Shown: one piece after another, positions 1 through 9,396 of the stretch
How the letters are laid out: each line of letters begins with the position of its first letter
Numbering within the stretch: the first letter of the stretch is position 1
Assembly (NCBI RefSeq): GCF_041435115.1
Contig: NZ_CP108046.1
Coordinates: 4,774,001 to 4,838,000 of the forward strand
Direction: 5' to 3'
Source of the DNA: Streptomyces sp. NBC_00289
GTDB lineage: Bacteria; Actinomycetota; Actinomycetes; Streptomycetales; Streptomycetaceae
DNA: 64,000 nt
Notes under the pieces: generated by a model
Seen by the model: the letters and a program-made list of their open reading frames with translations, nothing else
The model's database searches: none
What the model was told of the DNA's origin: nothing
Translations under genes and position numbers: made by a program

Positions 1-2858
1 TGCTCGGACTCGGCGTAACGGCCGAGCCCTTCGAGCAGCAGCCCGCGGTTGTTGAGGCAGCGGCGCATCCGGGAGACCGCTCCGAGTCGCCGCCAGATCG
101 CCAGCGCCCCGTCGTTGAGGGTGAGGGCCTCGCTCTGCCGGCCGGTCAGGAAGTGCACGCCCGCGAGATCACCCAGCGCGTACGCTTCGGCCGCCTCGTC
201 ACCGAGCCGCCGCGCCACCCCGAGGGCGGCCCGGCCGAGCACCTCCATCTCGGCGACGCGCCCGCTGCGCTGGACGTACGGCAGGAGCAGCCGCAGCAGG
301 GTCGAGACGCGGGCCGCCGTACGGGCGTCCGGGGCTTCGACGTACCGCTCCACGAGCGCCACGATGTTCGCCAGCTCCAGGTCACCCCAGCCGAAGGCCT
401 CTCGGGGACTGCCGAAGGGCCGGGCGGCGGCGACGTGCACCGCGTGTTCGGGCAGCTGCGCCGAGGTGGGCCTGCGGCGGTCGTCCTGGTCGGGGCCCGG
501 CTCGACGATCGCGGTGAGGGTGCGTTCGGCGACGGCGGCGTACCAGGCGAGGGCGTCCTGAGCGGGGTCCCGACTCCAGGCGTCCTCGTCGGCCCGGTCG
601 CCGTCGGGATCGGTTCCGGCCAGTTCGCGGGCGAAGTCGCGGACCAGGTCGTGGGGTGCGTAGCGGCCGTACGCCGTCTCCTCCAGGAGGGCCACGTCGA
701 CGAGCCGGTCGAGGGCGGCCTCGGCGCGTGCCTCGCCGGTACCGGTCAGGCGGGCGAGGAGGGGAGCGCCGTACACCGGGAGGTCGAGGCCGCCGATGCG
801 GCGCAGGGCGAGGGCCGCGTCGCGGTCGGCCCGGCGGTCCGAGGCGGCGAGCGCGTCATGGGCGACGGCGAGAGAGCGCCGGACGCTGAGGTCGTCGTAC
901 TCCAGATGGTGCAACCGGCTTTCGCTGGCGGCCAGTTGCCCGGCCAGCGCGTCCGCGGTGAGGGCGCGGCGCGCGGCCAGCCGGGCGGCCACGATCCGCA
1001 GGGCGAGCGGGAGACGGCCGGTGAGCTCGACGAGCGGGTGGGCCGCGTCGAGGGCGTCCCGGCCGGAGACCGCCCGCAACAGCGCCGCGCTGTCCTCGTC
1101 GCTCAGCGGGGCGAGGGGAAAGCGGCGGGCCCCGTCGAGTGCCGTCAGCGGCGAACGGCTGGTGACGATCACCGCGCATCCGGCGCCGGCCGGCAGCAAC
1201 GGCCGTACCTGGGCGGCGTTCGCGGCGTCGTCCAGCACCATCAGCGTCCGGGTCGGCGCGAGCAGCGACCGCAGCAGGGCGGCCGCCGCGTCCGGATGTT
1301 CGGGGATACGGCGGGGTCCGGTGCCGAGGTCGCGGAGCAGCGCGGTGAGCGCCTGAGCGGGCGTGAGGGGGGCCATGCCCGGGGTGGCGCCGTGCAGGTT
1401 GACGTAGAGCTGGCCGTCAGAGAAACGTTCCCGCAGCCCGTGTGCCACGTGCAGCGCCAGCGCGCTCTTGCCGACGCCGGCCATCCCGCTGATGACGGCG
1501 ACGGACGGATGACCGCGGGGAGCGAGTGCGCGCCGCAGACCGTCGAGTACGGCCGTACGGCCGGTGAAGTGCCCTACGGGCGGCGGTAGTTGAGCGGGGC
1601 GCGGCGACGGCGGGGTGGAGGCGGGGGAAGGGGAGGAGGTGTCCGCGGGGGCGACGGGGGTGGTGGCCATGCCGGTAGGGGCGTTGTCTTCGCGCGTAGG
1701 CGTGGAGGTGTGGGTGGGCGTCGGCGGCAGGTGTGCCAGGTTGGCCAGGTGGTCGGACGCTTCGGTCGGGTCACCGTCCGGGGTGGTGACGGCGTTCGGG
1801 TCACCGCTGTTGCCTGCAGTGCTGCCTGTGCTGCTGTCGGGCTCGGGGGTGCCGGTGAATTCGGCGGCGTCCACGGCGTCCACGGTGCCTGCGGTGCCTG
1901 CGGCCATCGGCACATCCGCTGCGCCTGCCACACCTGTTACGCCCCCTGAGCCTGCCGCGTCCGCGATGCCCCGGAGCACCTCCATGTGTGCCTCCCGCAC
2001 CGTCGGGCCCGGCTCGATGCCGAGTTCCTCGACGAAGCGGGTGCGCAGGTCACGGTGGACGGCGAGGGCCTCGGCCTGTCGGCCGGTGCGGTGCAGGGCG
2101 AGCATCAACTGACGGTGGTACGCCTCCCGCAGTGGATGCTCGGCGGTGAGGGCCGCCAACTCCGGTACGAGGGTCGAGAGTCGGGCGGGATCCGCGAGGC
2201 GCGGGCCGGGGGCGGCCAGCTCGGCGTCGTACCGCCACTCGAGGACGAGCAGTCGCGCCTCCTTCAGGCGCTGCACGAAGGCGTACCCGCCGAACTCGGA
2301 CGGCAGACCGCTCAACGGGGTGCCCCGCCACAGCGCGAGCGCCGCCGCGCACTCGCGCACCACGCGTTCCCAGTTGCGCGCGGCATGCGCGCCTCGCGCC
2401 GCGGCGACGTGCCGATCGAAGACGTGGACGTCCAGCTCTCCCGGTTCGACCCGCAACAGGTAGCCGGGCGGTACGGCCCGCAGCCGCTCGGGGTCGTCGA
2501 GCAACCGCCGCAGCCGTGTCACGTGGTTGTGCAGCGAGGCCCGGGCGGACGGAGGCGGAGCACCGGCCCACAGCGCGTCCTTGAGGGAGTCGACGGAGAC
2601 GACACGGCCGGCATCGAGCAACAGGGCCGCGAGCAGCGCCCGCACCTTGGGGCTGGTGACGCTCCTGACTTCGGCTCCGGTGACGCCGTGGGCGCTGTGG
2701 GCTGCGCGGGCCTGATTGCCGCCGTCATGAGGGCCGCCGGTTCCCTGGAGGCCGCCGGTTCCCTGGGGTCCATGGGGGCCATCGCTTCCCTGGGGACCGC
2801 CCTGGACGTCGTACAGAATCGGCGGTCCCAGCAGTCCGAACCGCAGCTCGCACCGCAT
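1..2858 (-). CDS. AfsR/SARP-family transcriptional regulator, 3' end outside window
   Basis: A large cytoplasmic regulator of the AfsR type; the family activates secondary-metabolism genes. About 950 residues are present and the gene runs off the left edge. Domains in order: an OmpR-like winged helix (about residues 66-120), a bacterial transcriptional activation domain (about 130-290), a Pro/Thr-rich linker (about 295-430), an NB-ARC ATPase with P-loop GMAGVGKS around residue 464 and a LMVLDDA Walker B, then the start of the TPR region. The ATG at 2858 is chosen; two in-frame GTGs lie up to 12 bases upstream. A Gly/Pro/Gln-rich collagen-like insert (about residues 14-40) sits just after the first strand, where family members are normally short. 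The target is unknown. Confidence 0.88.
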   Translation of the reverse strand, partial: MRCELRFGLLGPPILYDVQGGPQGSDGPHGPQGTGGLQGTGGPHDGGNQARAAHSAHGVTGAEVRSVTSPKVRALLAALLLDAGRVVSVDSLKDALWAGAPPPSARASLHNHVTRLRRLLDDPERLRAVPPGYLLRVEPGELDVHVFDRHVAAARGAHAARNWERVVRECAAALALWRGTPLSGLPSEFGGYAFVQRLKEARLLVLEWRYDAELAAPGPRLADPARLSTLVPELAALTAEHPLREAYHRQLMLALHRTGRQAEALAVHRDLRTRFVEELGIEPGPTVREAHMEVLRGIADAAGSGGVTGVAGAADVPMAAGTAGTVDAVDAAEFTGTPEPDSSTGSTAGNSGDPNAVTTPDGDPTEASDHLANLAHLPPTPTHTSTPTREDNAPTGMATTPVAPADTSSPSPASTPPSPRPAQLPPPVGHFTGRTAVLDGLRRALAPRGHPSVAVISGMAGVGKSALALHVAHGLRERFSDGQLYVNLHGATPGMAPLTPAQALTALLRDLGTGPRRIPEHPDAAAALLRSLLAPTRTLMVLDDAANAAQVRPLLPAGAGCAVIVTSRSPLTALDGARRFPLAPLSDEDSAALLRAVSGRDALDAAHPLVELTGRLPLALRIVAARLAARRALTADALAGQLAASESRLHHLEYDDLSVRRSLAVAHDALAASDRRADRDAALALRRIGGLDLPVYGAPLLARLTGTGEARAEAALDRLVDVALLEETAYGRYAPHDLVRDFARELAGTDPDGDRADEDAWSRDPAQDALAWYAAVAERTLTAIVEPGPDQDDRRRPTSAQLPEHAVHVAAARPFGSPREAFGWGDLELANIVALVERYVEAPDARTAARVSTLLRLLLPYVQRSGRVAEMEVLGRAALGVARRLGDEAAEAYALGDLAGVHFLTGRQSEALTLNDGALAIWRRLGAVSRMRRCLNNRGLLLEGLGRYAESE

Positions 2859-3234
2859 CACGCAGTCCACTGCCCTTCCGCGCGCCGCGTCCGACCGCGT
2901 TCGCCCTCCGCGGTGGCTTCCCACCGTTTCCGCGTCCCCCTCTTCCCGACGTTCCCGCACCCGTGGCGGGTTCCCGCCCCAGCGCGGCACTTTCCCGCCA
3001 ACCTCCCGACGGCGGCCTCGGCCGGTATTACGCCCGTCCACTGGCTGTCCGGCCGCAACGACCAGCGGCTTCTCGCCACCCGACAAACGCCGAAAAGAAG
3101 AACCGTTGGCCATATGTTAGCGATTCGTTGGCGCGACCTGATGTGATCACAACATCGGATCTGGCCCGACGGCGCGCGCGTACGACGCGCAACTCGGGGG
3201 AGTGTCGCCGTCGCGGCTGGGTCCGGGGACGCGA

Positions 3235-3272
3235 GAGGGTCCTGGTCGGAGAGGTGACCGACCGGGACCCTC
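3235..3272 (-). terminator. Hairpin downstream of the membrane-protein gene
   Basis: Two 15-base arms (3235-3249 and 3258-3272) pair with one mismatch around an 8-base loop. The site lies 85 bases past the stop of the leftward gene 3358-4626 and fits a factor-independent terminator, though no T-tract follows. The rest of 2859-3357 shows no gene; it should hold the promoter of the AfsR-type gene. Confidence 0.6.
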
Positions 3273-3357
3273 GTCCTGTCGTTCGCCGGCCCGTGTCAGA
3301 TGACGGGTGGCCGTCCCAGTCGCGTGAGCCGCCACACGGTCCGCCACGCTCGTGCGT

Positions 3358-4626
3358 TCAGGGCGCGGAAGGCTTCTGGACAGCGGCGTCGGCATGGGCA
3401 CCTGTGCTGGCATCCGGGCCGTCACCGCCACCGCCGCGACCACCACCGCCACCGTCACCGTCACGGCCGCCACGGTCACCGTCACCGGCGTCTTCGGCGT
3501 CATCGGTTTCCGCACGTCCTCCGGTCAGCCGCAGTGTCACGGCGGCCGTGACTCCCGCGGCCAGGCCGAAGGTCAGGGCGGCCGGGACGCCGTCGCCGAG
3601 ACTGGCGGACAGGTACGTCAGCCCCCAGCGCAGGCCCGTCCCGTCCGTCGCCATCCGCAGCAACTGCCCGGCCAGCAGCCCCAGGACGGTCGCGCAGACC
3701 GCGCAGACCGCCAGCGCCGGAACGGTGACCCGAGTGAGCCGCCCGGGCAGCCACCGCAGTGCCCACCACACCACGGCGAGCAGCAGTACGTCGGCGGTGC
3801 GGTACAGAAGCCAGTCGCCGAGGGGTGTGCCGGCCGGGCCCGTCCAGGCGCCGAGCAACAGCCACTGGCGCAGCAGATCGCCCGGTTCGGCGAACAGCCC
3901 GCTCCCCGTGAAGGCCGTCTGGATGTCGGCGGCGACAGACTGGTACGACAGGACGACCAGCGACAGCGCGATGACCGCGGTCCCGGCGGAGGCGGCCAGT
4001 CGGGCTGCGCCCGCCGGTACGTGCCGCCGCGGCAGCGGGCCGGCGTCCTTCGCGGTGACCCGCGCCGTGAGCACCGTCCCGACCGCCGCCACCAGCGCGG
4101 CCACCACGACGACCTGCCGGCCCGTCGAGATCACACTCGCCAGCTGGGGCAGGAAGCGGTAACTGCCGTGCCCCCGCGCGGCGATCAGCCACGGTGCGGA
4201 GACCGTCACCGCCAGGGTTCCGGCGACCAGGCCCCAGGCCCACACCGCGAGCAGCGCGGCCGGCATCCGGCCGTGCACCGGCGGCAGCCTCCGGACCAGC
4301 AGCAACGCCCCGGGCACGAAGAGGGCGAAGACGGCGCCGAAGCGTATCTGCATAGCGGTGTGGTAGAGCGCGAGGTACTGGTCGGTGTCGCTCCCTGCCG
4401 TCTCCCCGGCCCCGCCGGACACCCCGCCGCCGAACTGGAACGAGGCCGGAGGGTCGTACGACCAAGGGGCGAGCCAGCGCTCGAGGTCGGCGGCGGCCTG
4501 CGCGCCGAACGTGTCGATCGCACCCGGCAGGTGCAGCACGTGCGCACTCGCCCCCGCCCACCACAGAAGCGCCGTGACCAGCACCCCTCCGACCACGGCC
4601 GGCAACGCCGCGCGCCGATACGTCAT
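3358..4626 (-). CDS. Polytopic membrane protein, function unknown
   Basis: The 422-residue product has many hydrophobic segments across residues 5-360, consistent with roughly 8-10 membrane passes. It ends in an Asp/Gly-rich, presumably cytoplasmic, disordered tail (about 370-422). A loop after the first helix is rich in Gly and aromatic residues. I recognise no catalytic motif and no specific family. The gene is flanked by hairpins at 3235 and 4805, so it is probably transcribed alone. The upstream region has several TGATCA palindromes (about 4675-4720), possible operator sites, but this is weak evidence. Confidence 0.7.
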   Translation of the reverse strand: MTYRRAALPAVVGGVLVTALLWWAGASAHVLHLPGAIDTFGAQAAADLERWLAPWSYDPPASFQFGGGVSGGAGETAGSDTDQYLALYHTAMQIRFGAVFALFVPGALLLVRRLPPVHGRMPAALLAVWAWGLVAGTLAVTVSAPWLIAARGHGSYRFLPQLASVISTGRQVVVVAALVAAVGTVLTARVTAKDAGPLPRRHVPAGAARLAASAGTAVIALSLVVLSYQSVAADIQTAFTGSGLFAEPGDLLRQWLLLGAWTGPAGTPLGDWLLYRTADVLLLAVVWWALRWLPGRLTRVTVPALAVCAVCATVLGLLAGQLLRMATDGTGLRWGLTYLSASLGDGVPAALTFGLAAGVTAAVTLRLTGGRAETDDAEDAGDGDRGGRDGDGGGGGRGGGGDGPDASTGAHADAAVQKPSAP

Positions 4627-4804
4627 CTCATGTCCCCCGTCCCCCGCACCGTCCTGGTCGCGTTCTCCGCGATCCCTGATCAGGCGGAGATTACGGCGCG
4701 CTGATCACATACGGATCACGACCGCACGCGGACTTGCCCGACGACGCGGAGGACGTGGAGGTCGTGAAGGCCGCGAACGACGTTCATGCTGCGGACAGTT
4801 GGAC

Positions 4805-4825
4805 GAGCACCGTCCCTCGGTGCTC
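4805..4825 (-). terminator. Hairpin overlapping the kinase stop codon
   Basis: GAGCACCG, loop TCCCT, CGGTGCTC: a perfect 8-bp stem that overlaps the stop codon of the leftward kinase gene. No T-tract follows, so it may be a stabilising 3' stem rather than a full terminator. Confidence 0.5.
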
Positions 4826-6425
4826 AGCCTTCCCGGGTCACGCTCACCCGCACCGTCATGGTGCCCTTGTTGTCCTGGGAGCAGGATCCGGCGATGTCGT
4901 TCATCCCCAGTTGGAGAGTGCCGTTCCCGGCCGCCTGGAAGGTCAGCTCGCGTCCGACGGCGTGGGCCGGGAAGTTCTGCTTGCCCTTGAGGCGTGCCAG
5001 CAGGGTTCCGAACGGGGAGGCGGCCCTGACCTTGCAGTTCTTCGCTCCGTCCAGCCGCTTGTTCGTCTCCGTGTCGTATCCGGCCGGTCCGGTCATCGGC
5101 ATGTTCCGGTAGTCGGCCGTCCACTGTCCCGAGACGAACCGGACGGTGACCCGGTCTCCACGCCGGACGGACACTCCGGTCACCGGCTGCCAGCCGGTCG
5201 CCGACTGGACGACCTGACGGGTGGTCGTCGTCTTCGGGGCGTCATCGGACGCCAGCGTTCCGTTGAGGAAGAGGCCGCCCACAACTCCGGCCGCGAGCAC
5301 CGCCGTACCGGCCAGAGCCCACAACAGCCGCTTCGGCCACGCCGAGCGGGACGGCTGCCCGGGCGAGGGCCTGAGCGAGGTGGTGTGCCGTGCCGTCGGC
5401 ACGGTGTGCCCGGCCCGGACGATCCCTCCCTGACCACGGGTCACCGTGTCCGCGTCGGCCAACGGGGCCGACGCGGCAGACAGGGCCGACCGGGTCGACC
5501 GGGTCGACGGCCGCAACGCGTGCACGGTCGCTTCGGGCAGCGGCCCGGCGTCCGTGTCACCCGACGCGACGCGCCGCAGCGCGTCGCGCACGGCGGCCGC
5601 CGAGGGGCGCTCCTCCGGGGACTTGCGCAGCAGCGCCTCGACGACCGGGTGCAGCGAGCCGAGCAGCTCCGACAGGACGGGTTCCTCGTACGCCACCGCG
5701 TGCAGCGTCGCGGGCGCTCCCGTCCGGCGGAAGGGGGACCGTCCGCCGCAGACCGTGGCGAGGGACGCGCCCAGTGACCACAGGTCGGAGGCCGGGCCGG
5801 CCTCCGAGCCCATGACCCGCTCGGGCGCCATGTACTCCAGAGAACCGATCAGTTCGCCGGTGGTCGTCAGGAACTCGCCGTCGTCCAGAGCCGCGATGCC
5901 GAAGTCGGTGAGGACGGCGTCGCCGCCGGGCCGCAGCAGGACGTTGGCCGGTTTGACGTCACGGTGCAGGGTGCCGGCCGCGTGCACGGCCTCCAGCGCG
6001 TCGAGCAGTTGCAGGCCCAGGGCGGCGGTGTGCTGCGGTGTGAGCGGTCCCGTCTCGGCGATCCGGTGGGCCAGCGAGGGCCCCTCGACGAGTTCCATGA
6101 CGATCCACAGCCGGTCCTCGGACTCGACCAGGTCGTGGACGCCGACCACGTGGGGGTGCGGTACCCGGGCGACCGCGCGAGCCTCACGGACGGCACGACG
6201 CACCCGTACCCGGTGCTCCGTGTCGCCGTCGGTGGGGATGTGCAGTTCCTTGGCGGCGACCGGCCGGTCCAGCAACTGGTCGTGCGCGCGCCAGACCGTG
6301 CCCATCCCGCCCCGGCCGAGCATGTCGTGGAGCAGATACCGCCCGGCGACCAGTCGTCCCGAGCCACGCTCCGAACGAGTCGCCGCCTGGTGATCGCCGT
6401 CTTCGGATATCACGCGCTCTCTCAC
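4824..6425 (-). CDS. Transmembrane Ser/Thr protein kinase with LecA-like extracellular domain
   Basis: A PknB-type receptor kinase of 533 residues. The N-terminal kinase domain (about 28-285) has the glycine loop GRGGMG, the catalytic lysine in VAAKE (Lys59), HRDVKPAN and DFG followed by an APE-like APERV. A Ser/Thr/Arg-rich juxtamembrane stretch leads to one membrane helix near 365-390. The outer domain (about 410-533) shows a GDRVTVRF strand, FGTLLARL and a final MNDIAGS...GTMTVRVSV block. This ordering resembles the galactose-binding PA-IL/LecA fold, including the Asn-Asp of its calcium loop. That resemblance is my inference by eye. The kinase half is certain; the ligand is unknown. No PASTA repeats are present. 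Confidence 0.9.
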   Translation of the reverse strand: MRERVISEDGDHQAATRSERGSGRLVAGRYLLHDMLGRGGMGTVWRAHDQLLDRPVAAKELHIPTDGDTEHRVRVRRAVREARAVARVPHPHVVGVHDLVESEDRLWIVMELVEGPSLAHRIAETGPLTPQHTAALGLQLLDALEAVHAAGTLHRDVKPANVLLRPGGDAVLTDFGIAALDDGEFLTTTGELIGSLEYMAPERVMGSEAGPASDLWSLGASLATVCGGRSPFRRTGAPATLHAVAYEEPVLSELLGSLHPVVEALLRKSPEERPSAAAVRDALRRVASGDTDAGPLPEATVHALRPSTRSTRSALSAASAPLADADTVTRGQGGIVRAGHTVPTARHTTSLRPSPGQPSRSAWPKRLLWALAGTAVLAAGVVGGLFLNGTLASDDAPKTTTTRQVVQSATGWQPVTGVSVRRGDRVTVRFVSGQWTADYRNMPMTGPAGYDTETNKRLDGAKNCKVRAASPFGTLLARLKGKQNFPAHAVGRELTFQAAGNGTLQLGMNDIAGSCSQDNKGTMTVRVSVTREG

Positions 6426-6473
6426 TTTTCCTTACCGGCGGCCTGGCCGCCCGCCGCCCCCGACCGTCGACCG

Positions 6474-6557
6474 TGGTCCGTCGACCGCCGTCCGTGGTCC
6501 GTCGACCGCTGTCCGTGGTCCGTGCTCCGTGGTCCGTGGTCCGTGGTCCGTGGTCCG
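6474..6557. repeat. GGTCCGT tandem repeat upstream of the kinase gene
   Basis: About 84 bases of short tandem repeats built on TGGTCCG and GTCGACC units. They lie 50-130 bases upstream of the kinase start, in its probable leader or promoter region. The copies are imperfect on the left and become perfect TGGTCCG repeats on the right. Confidence 0.75.
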
Positions 6558-7101
6558 TTCGAACGGGGCTGAGCATAGCGGAGCACATAGAGACCGCTTG
6601 TCGTCAACTTCGGTGCGGCGACAGGCTTTTGACGACGCCGCCGGGCCGAGCACTGCGGCGGGACGAACGAGGAACCGACATCGCACCGTGGAGACAAGCG
6701 ACGCGCGGCAACCACCGCAGCCTGCACGCGCGACTCACATGACTCGGCCGACGACAGACAGCCAGGCACCCTCATCGCGGATCAGCTCGGGACGGACGCG
6801 CTCATCGGCCATACCGGAACCCTTCGTCAAGCACGTACGACCACGCTACGGGCGGCACGACGGCCGGGCCCCGGCATCCGCAACCGGCAGGAGCGGCAGG
6901 GCCGGTTCAACGACCCGGCAGGAAGAACACCGACCCCGATCCGCGTGACGGGCGGGACCGGGGCACCGTCGCACAGACTCGGGCAACGGGCCCGCCGGGT
7001 CGGGGATCCACTGACGGCCGATCGCGCATCCGATGCTCCCGGCTGACCCTCGCCACGGCGCCGACCCGGCCGTGTCGGGTCGGATCGTGCGGGACCGCCC
7101 G
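6558..7101. other. Intergenic region, no gene seen
   Basis: Between the kinase leader and the stop of the ABC permease gene. Small open frames on both strands lack a start with a ribosome site and lack recognisable composition. The part nearest the kinase should hold its promoter; I cannot place a convincing -10/-35. Confidence 0.4.
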
Positions 7102-9396
7102 TCAGTCCCGGCGGATCAGTTCCGGGTCGATACGGCGACCCACCAGTGGCAGTGAGCCCACTGCGGCAGCCGCCACCACGCCCGCCGCGGCGAATGTCAG
7201 CAGGGGGACGCCGGCCAGGTCCCAGCGGTTCGTGCCACCGCCGGTGATCAGGTAGCTGGACTCGGCGAGTTTGCCCGTGACCAGGGCCAGGATCAGGCCG
7301 ATGCCCAGTGGCAGCACGACCTGGGCGCACTGTACGGCCCTCATGGTCCTCGCCCGTGCGCCGATCAGCGTGACGGCGGTGACCTGCGCGCGGCGCTCGA
7401 CGGCCCGGTCGGTGACGGACACGAGGAAGGCGGCCACCCCGATGACCATACCCATGATCATGCCCAGGGCCAGGAGGGTTTCGACCACGGAGATCTGCTC
7501 GAGGCCCTGGACGTTCAGCCCGACGAGCTCGATCTCGGCGATCGGAACGACGGCGGCGATGCCGTCGAGGACACCGCGGACGTGGCCGGGTTCCGAACTG
7601 CTCGTGAGCAGGAGCTCCGCGTCGCGTGGGGTCGCTGCGTCGGGCAGAGCGGAGGGGGGCACGAGGAGTACGGCGTTGCCGACCGCGGAGGCGGAGTACC
7701 CGCGGTAGACGATCCGCTCGGAGGGGAGGGTGACGTTCAGCTTCTTGTCCTTGCCCCCGTCGAAGCGGAACCGGAAGCTGAACGACGTTCCGGGTTTCAG
7801 GTCGGACCCCAGGCTTGAGTTGGGGTCGACCAGCCGCATCACCCGGCCGTCCACACAGCCCTCGGCGCGCCGGGTCATACGGTCCAGCTGAGCGCAGGTG
7901 GCCACCAGGGCCGTGGCCGAGGACGCGACGGACGCCGCGGACTGATCCGCGTTGAGATCGACCCAGGAGTTCATCATGACGGCGTGCGTGCGTACGCCGG
8001 ACACGTCGGCGAGTTCCCGCTGCTGCTGAGTGCCGAGTCGTGACAGCGGAAGGGAGTAGTCCTGTACAGGCCCTGAGGGGCGGGTGACCTGCTCCAGTTG
8101 GATGAGAACGCCCTGGGCGAGCGAGGCCGCGTAGACGAGCAGTACGAGGCCGGTGACCACCCGCATCGTGCTACCCGGCTCCGCCTCGTTGCGCCGCATG
8201 GCCAGGTTGAGTGTCAGGGACTGGGTGGACCTCGCCAGTCGGCCGGCCAGAACGTACGAGAGCAGGGGCAGCGTCAGCACGAGGCCGAGGCCGGTCAGTA
8301 CGACTCCGGCGACCACGAGAAGCGCGTTCAGGCCGACACTCGAGGCGGGGCGCCCCATCAGGCCCGTGAGGCAGTAGCCGCACACGATGCCCAGGCCGGT
8401 GACCAGCAGAAGAGCGCCCCACTTGGAAGGCGGTCGGGGTACCGCCGTACGCCGTACCGCCAGTGGGTTGGCGCTCGCGTCCCTCGCGCTCTTGCGGCCG
8501 ACGAACCAGGCGAGGGCCGGGCAGCCGATCAGACAGACGGCGACGGTGCTCGCGGACAGGGCGCCGTCCCCCGGATACCACCTCAGTCCGGGCAGCCCGG
8601 CATGTGACATCACCTGGTTGAGCAGCCAGTACTCGCCGAGCCCCAGAACTGTGCCGAGCAGGGCCGCGACGACGGTCTCGGCGGCGTTCACGCGCTGGGT
8701 GCCCTTGATGCTCAGGCCCAGCAGCCGCAGTGCCGCCAGGCGGCGCATCCGGCTGGCGGCGGAGAGACGGGCGCAGACCGACAGGAAGATCCCCAGGGGC
8801 AGCAGGACCAACGTGGCCAGAGCGAACCTGACATCGGTGAGAGTGGACGGCTCGACGGCCGGGAACGGGGCGTAGCTGTAGCCGAACCCCTTCAGGGTCC
8901 GCCCCTCATCGGCGATCCGGGCACGATCGGTTCCGACGTAGGCGTAGAGCTCATCGGGATGCGCGAGCCCGGCCGGGCGGATCACGCCCGCCTCGCGGCC
9001 CGGCAGCAGTCCCTTGACGGCGGGTGCCCGACGCAGCAGCTCGTGCACCTGCGGGGACACGAACACCTCGCCCGAGGACGGCAGTTCACTCAGCCCGGGT
9101 GGAGCGGACCGGGTTCCCTCGGTTCCCCGGGCGACGAACACCCGGGTGAACGACTTGGAGCCGTAGGCGTCGTTGCGCTGCAGGACGAGGGTGCCTTCCG
9201 CCGGCCCCTTGGCGGAGGTCACGGGCTGCCGGGCCGCGGCGCGGTCGTCGTGGGCTTCGAGGATCGCCGGGATGGTGAGAACGAGGGCGAGGCAGCACAC
9301 CCCGATGGAACCGCCGACGGCCATCAGGAAGAAGCGGATGCGGTTGCCGCGCCCCGCGCCGAACAGCAGGCGCAGACCGAGCAGGAATTCCCTCAC
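7102..9396 (-). CDS. ABC transporter permease, FtsX/MacB-like
   Basis: A 764-residue permease with FtsX-type architecture: an N-terminal helix (about 24-45), a first extracellular domain, a block of helices (about 190-400), a second extracellular domain (about 440-650) and a final three-helix bundle (about 660-750). Its start overlaps the stop of the ATPase gene by 4 bp (ATGA), so the two are translationally coupled and surely form one transporter. Related permeases in Gram-positives export, or give immunity to, peptides and bacteriocins, or extract lipoproteins. The small secreted protein encoded just upstream suggests a peptide-linked role here, by context only. Confidence 0.9.
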   Translation of the reverse strand: MREFLLGLRLLFGAGRGNRIRFFLMAVGGSIGVCCLALVLTIPAILEAHDDRAAARQPVTSAKGPAEGTLVLQRNDAYGSKSFTRVFVARGTEGTRSAPPGLSELPSSGEVFVSPQVHELLRRAPAVKGLLPGREAGVIRPAGLAHPDELYAYVGTDRARIADEGRTLKGFGYSYAPFPAVEPSTLTDVRFALATLVLLPLGIFLSVCARLSAASRMRRLAALRLLGLSIKGTQRVNAAETVVAALLGTVLGLGEYWLLNQVMSHAGLPGLRWYPGDGALSASTVAVCLIGCPALAWFVGRKSARDASANPLAVRRTAVPRPPSKWGALLLVTGLGIVCGYCLTGLMGRPASSVGLNALLVVAGVVLTGLGLVLTLPLLSYVLAGRLARSTQSLTLNLAMRRNEAEPGSTMRVVTGLVLLVYAASLAQGVLIQLEQVTRPSGPVQDYSLPLSRLGTQQQRELADVSGVRTHAVMMNSWVDLNADQSAASVASSATALVATCAQLDRMTRRAEGCVDGRVMRLVDPNSSLGSDLKPGTSFSFRFRFDGGKDKKLNVTLPSERIVYRGYSASAVGNAVLLVPPSALPDAATPRDAELLLTSSSEPGHVRGVLDGIAAVVPIAEIELVGLNVQGLEQISVVETLLALGMIMGMVIGVAAFLVSVTDRAVERRAQVTAVTLIGARARTMRAVQCAQVVLPLGIGLILALVTGKLAESSYLITGGGTNRWDLAGVPLLTFAAAGVVAAAAVGSLPLVGRRIDPELIRRD

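Noticed and set aside
153..1589. A 478-codon plus-strand frame at the left edge
   Set aside because: It is the antisense of the NB-ARC region of the AfsR-type gene, whose P-loop and BTAD motifs fix the true strand.
6474..6557. Possible CRISPR array
   Set aside because: Repeat units are 7-18 bases without unique spacers; no cas genes are present in the window.
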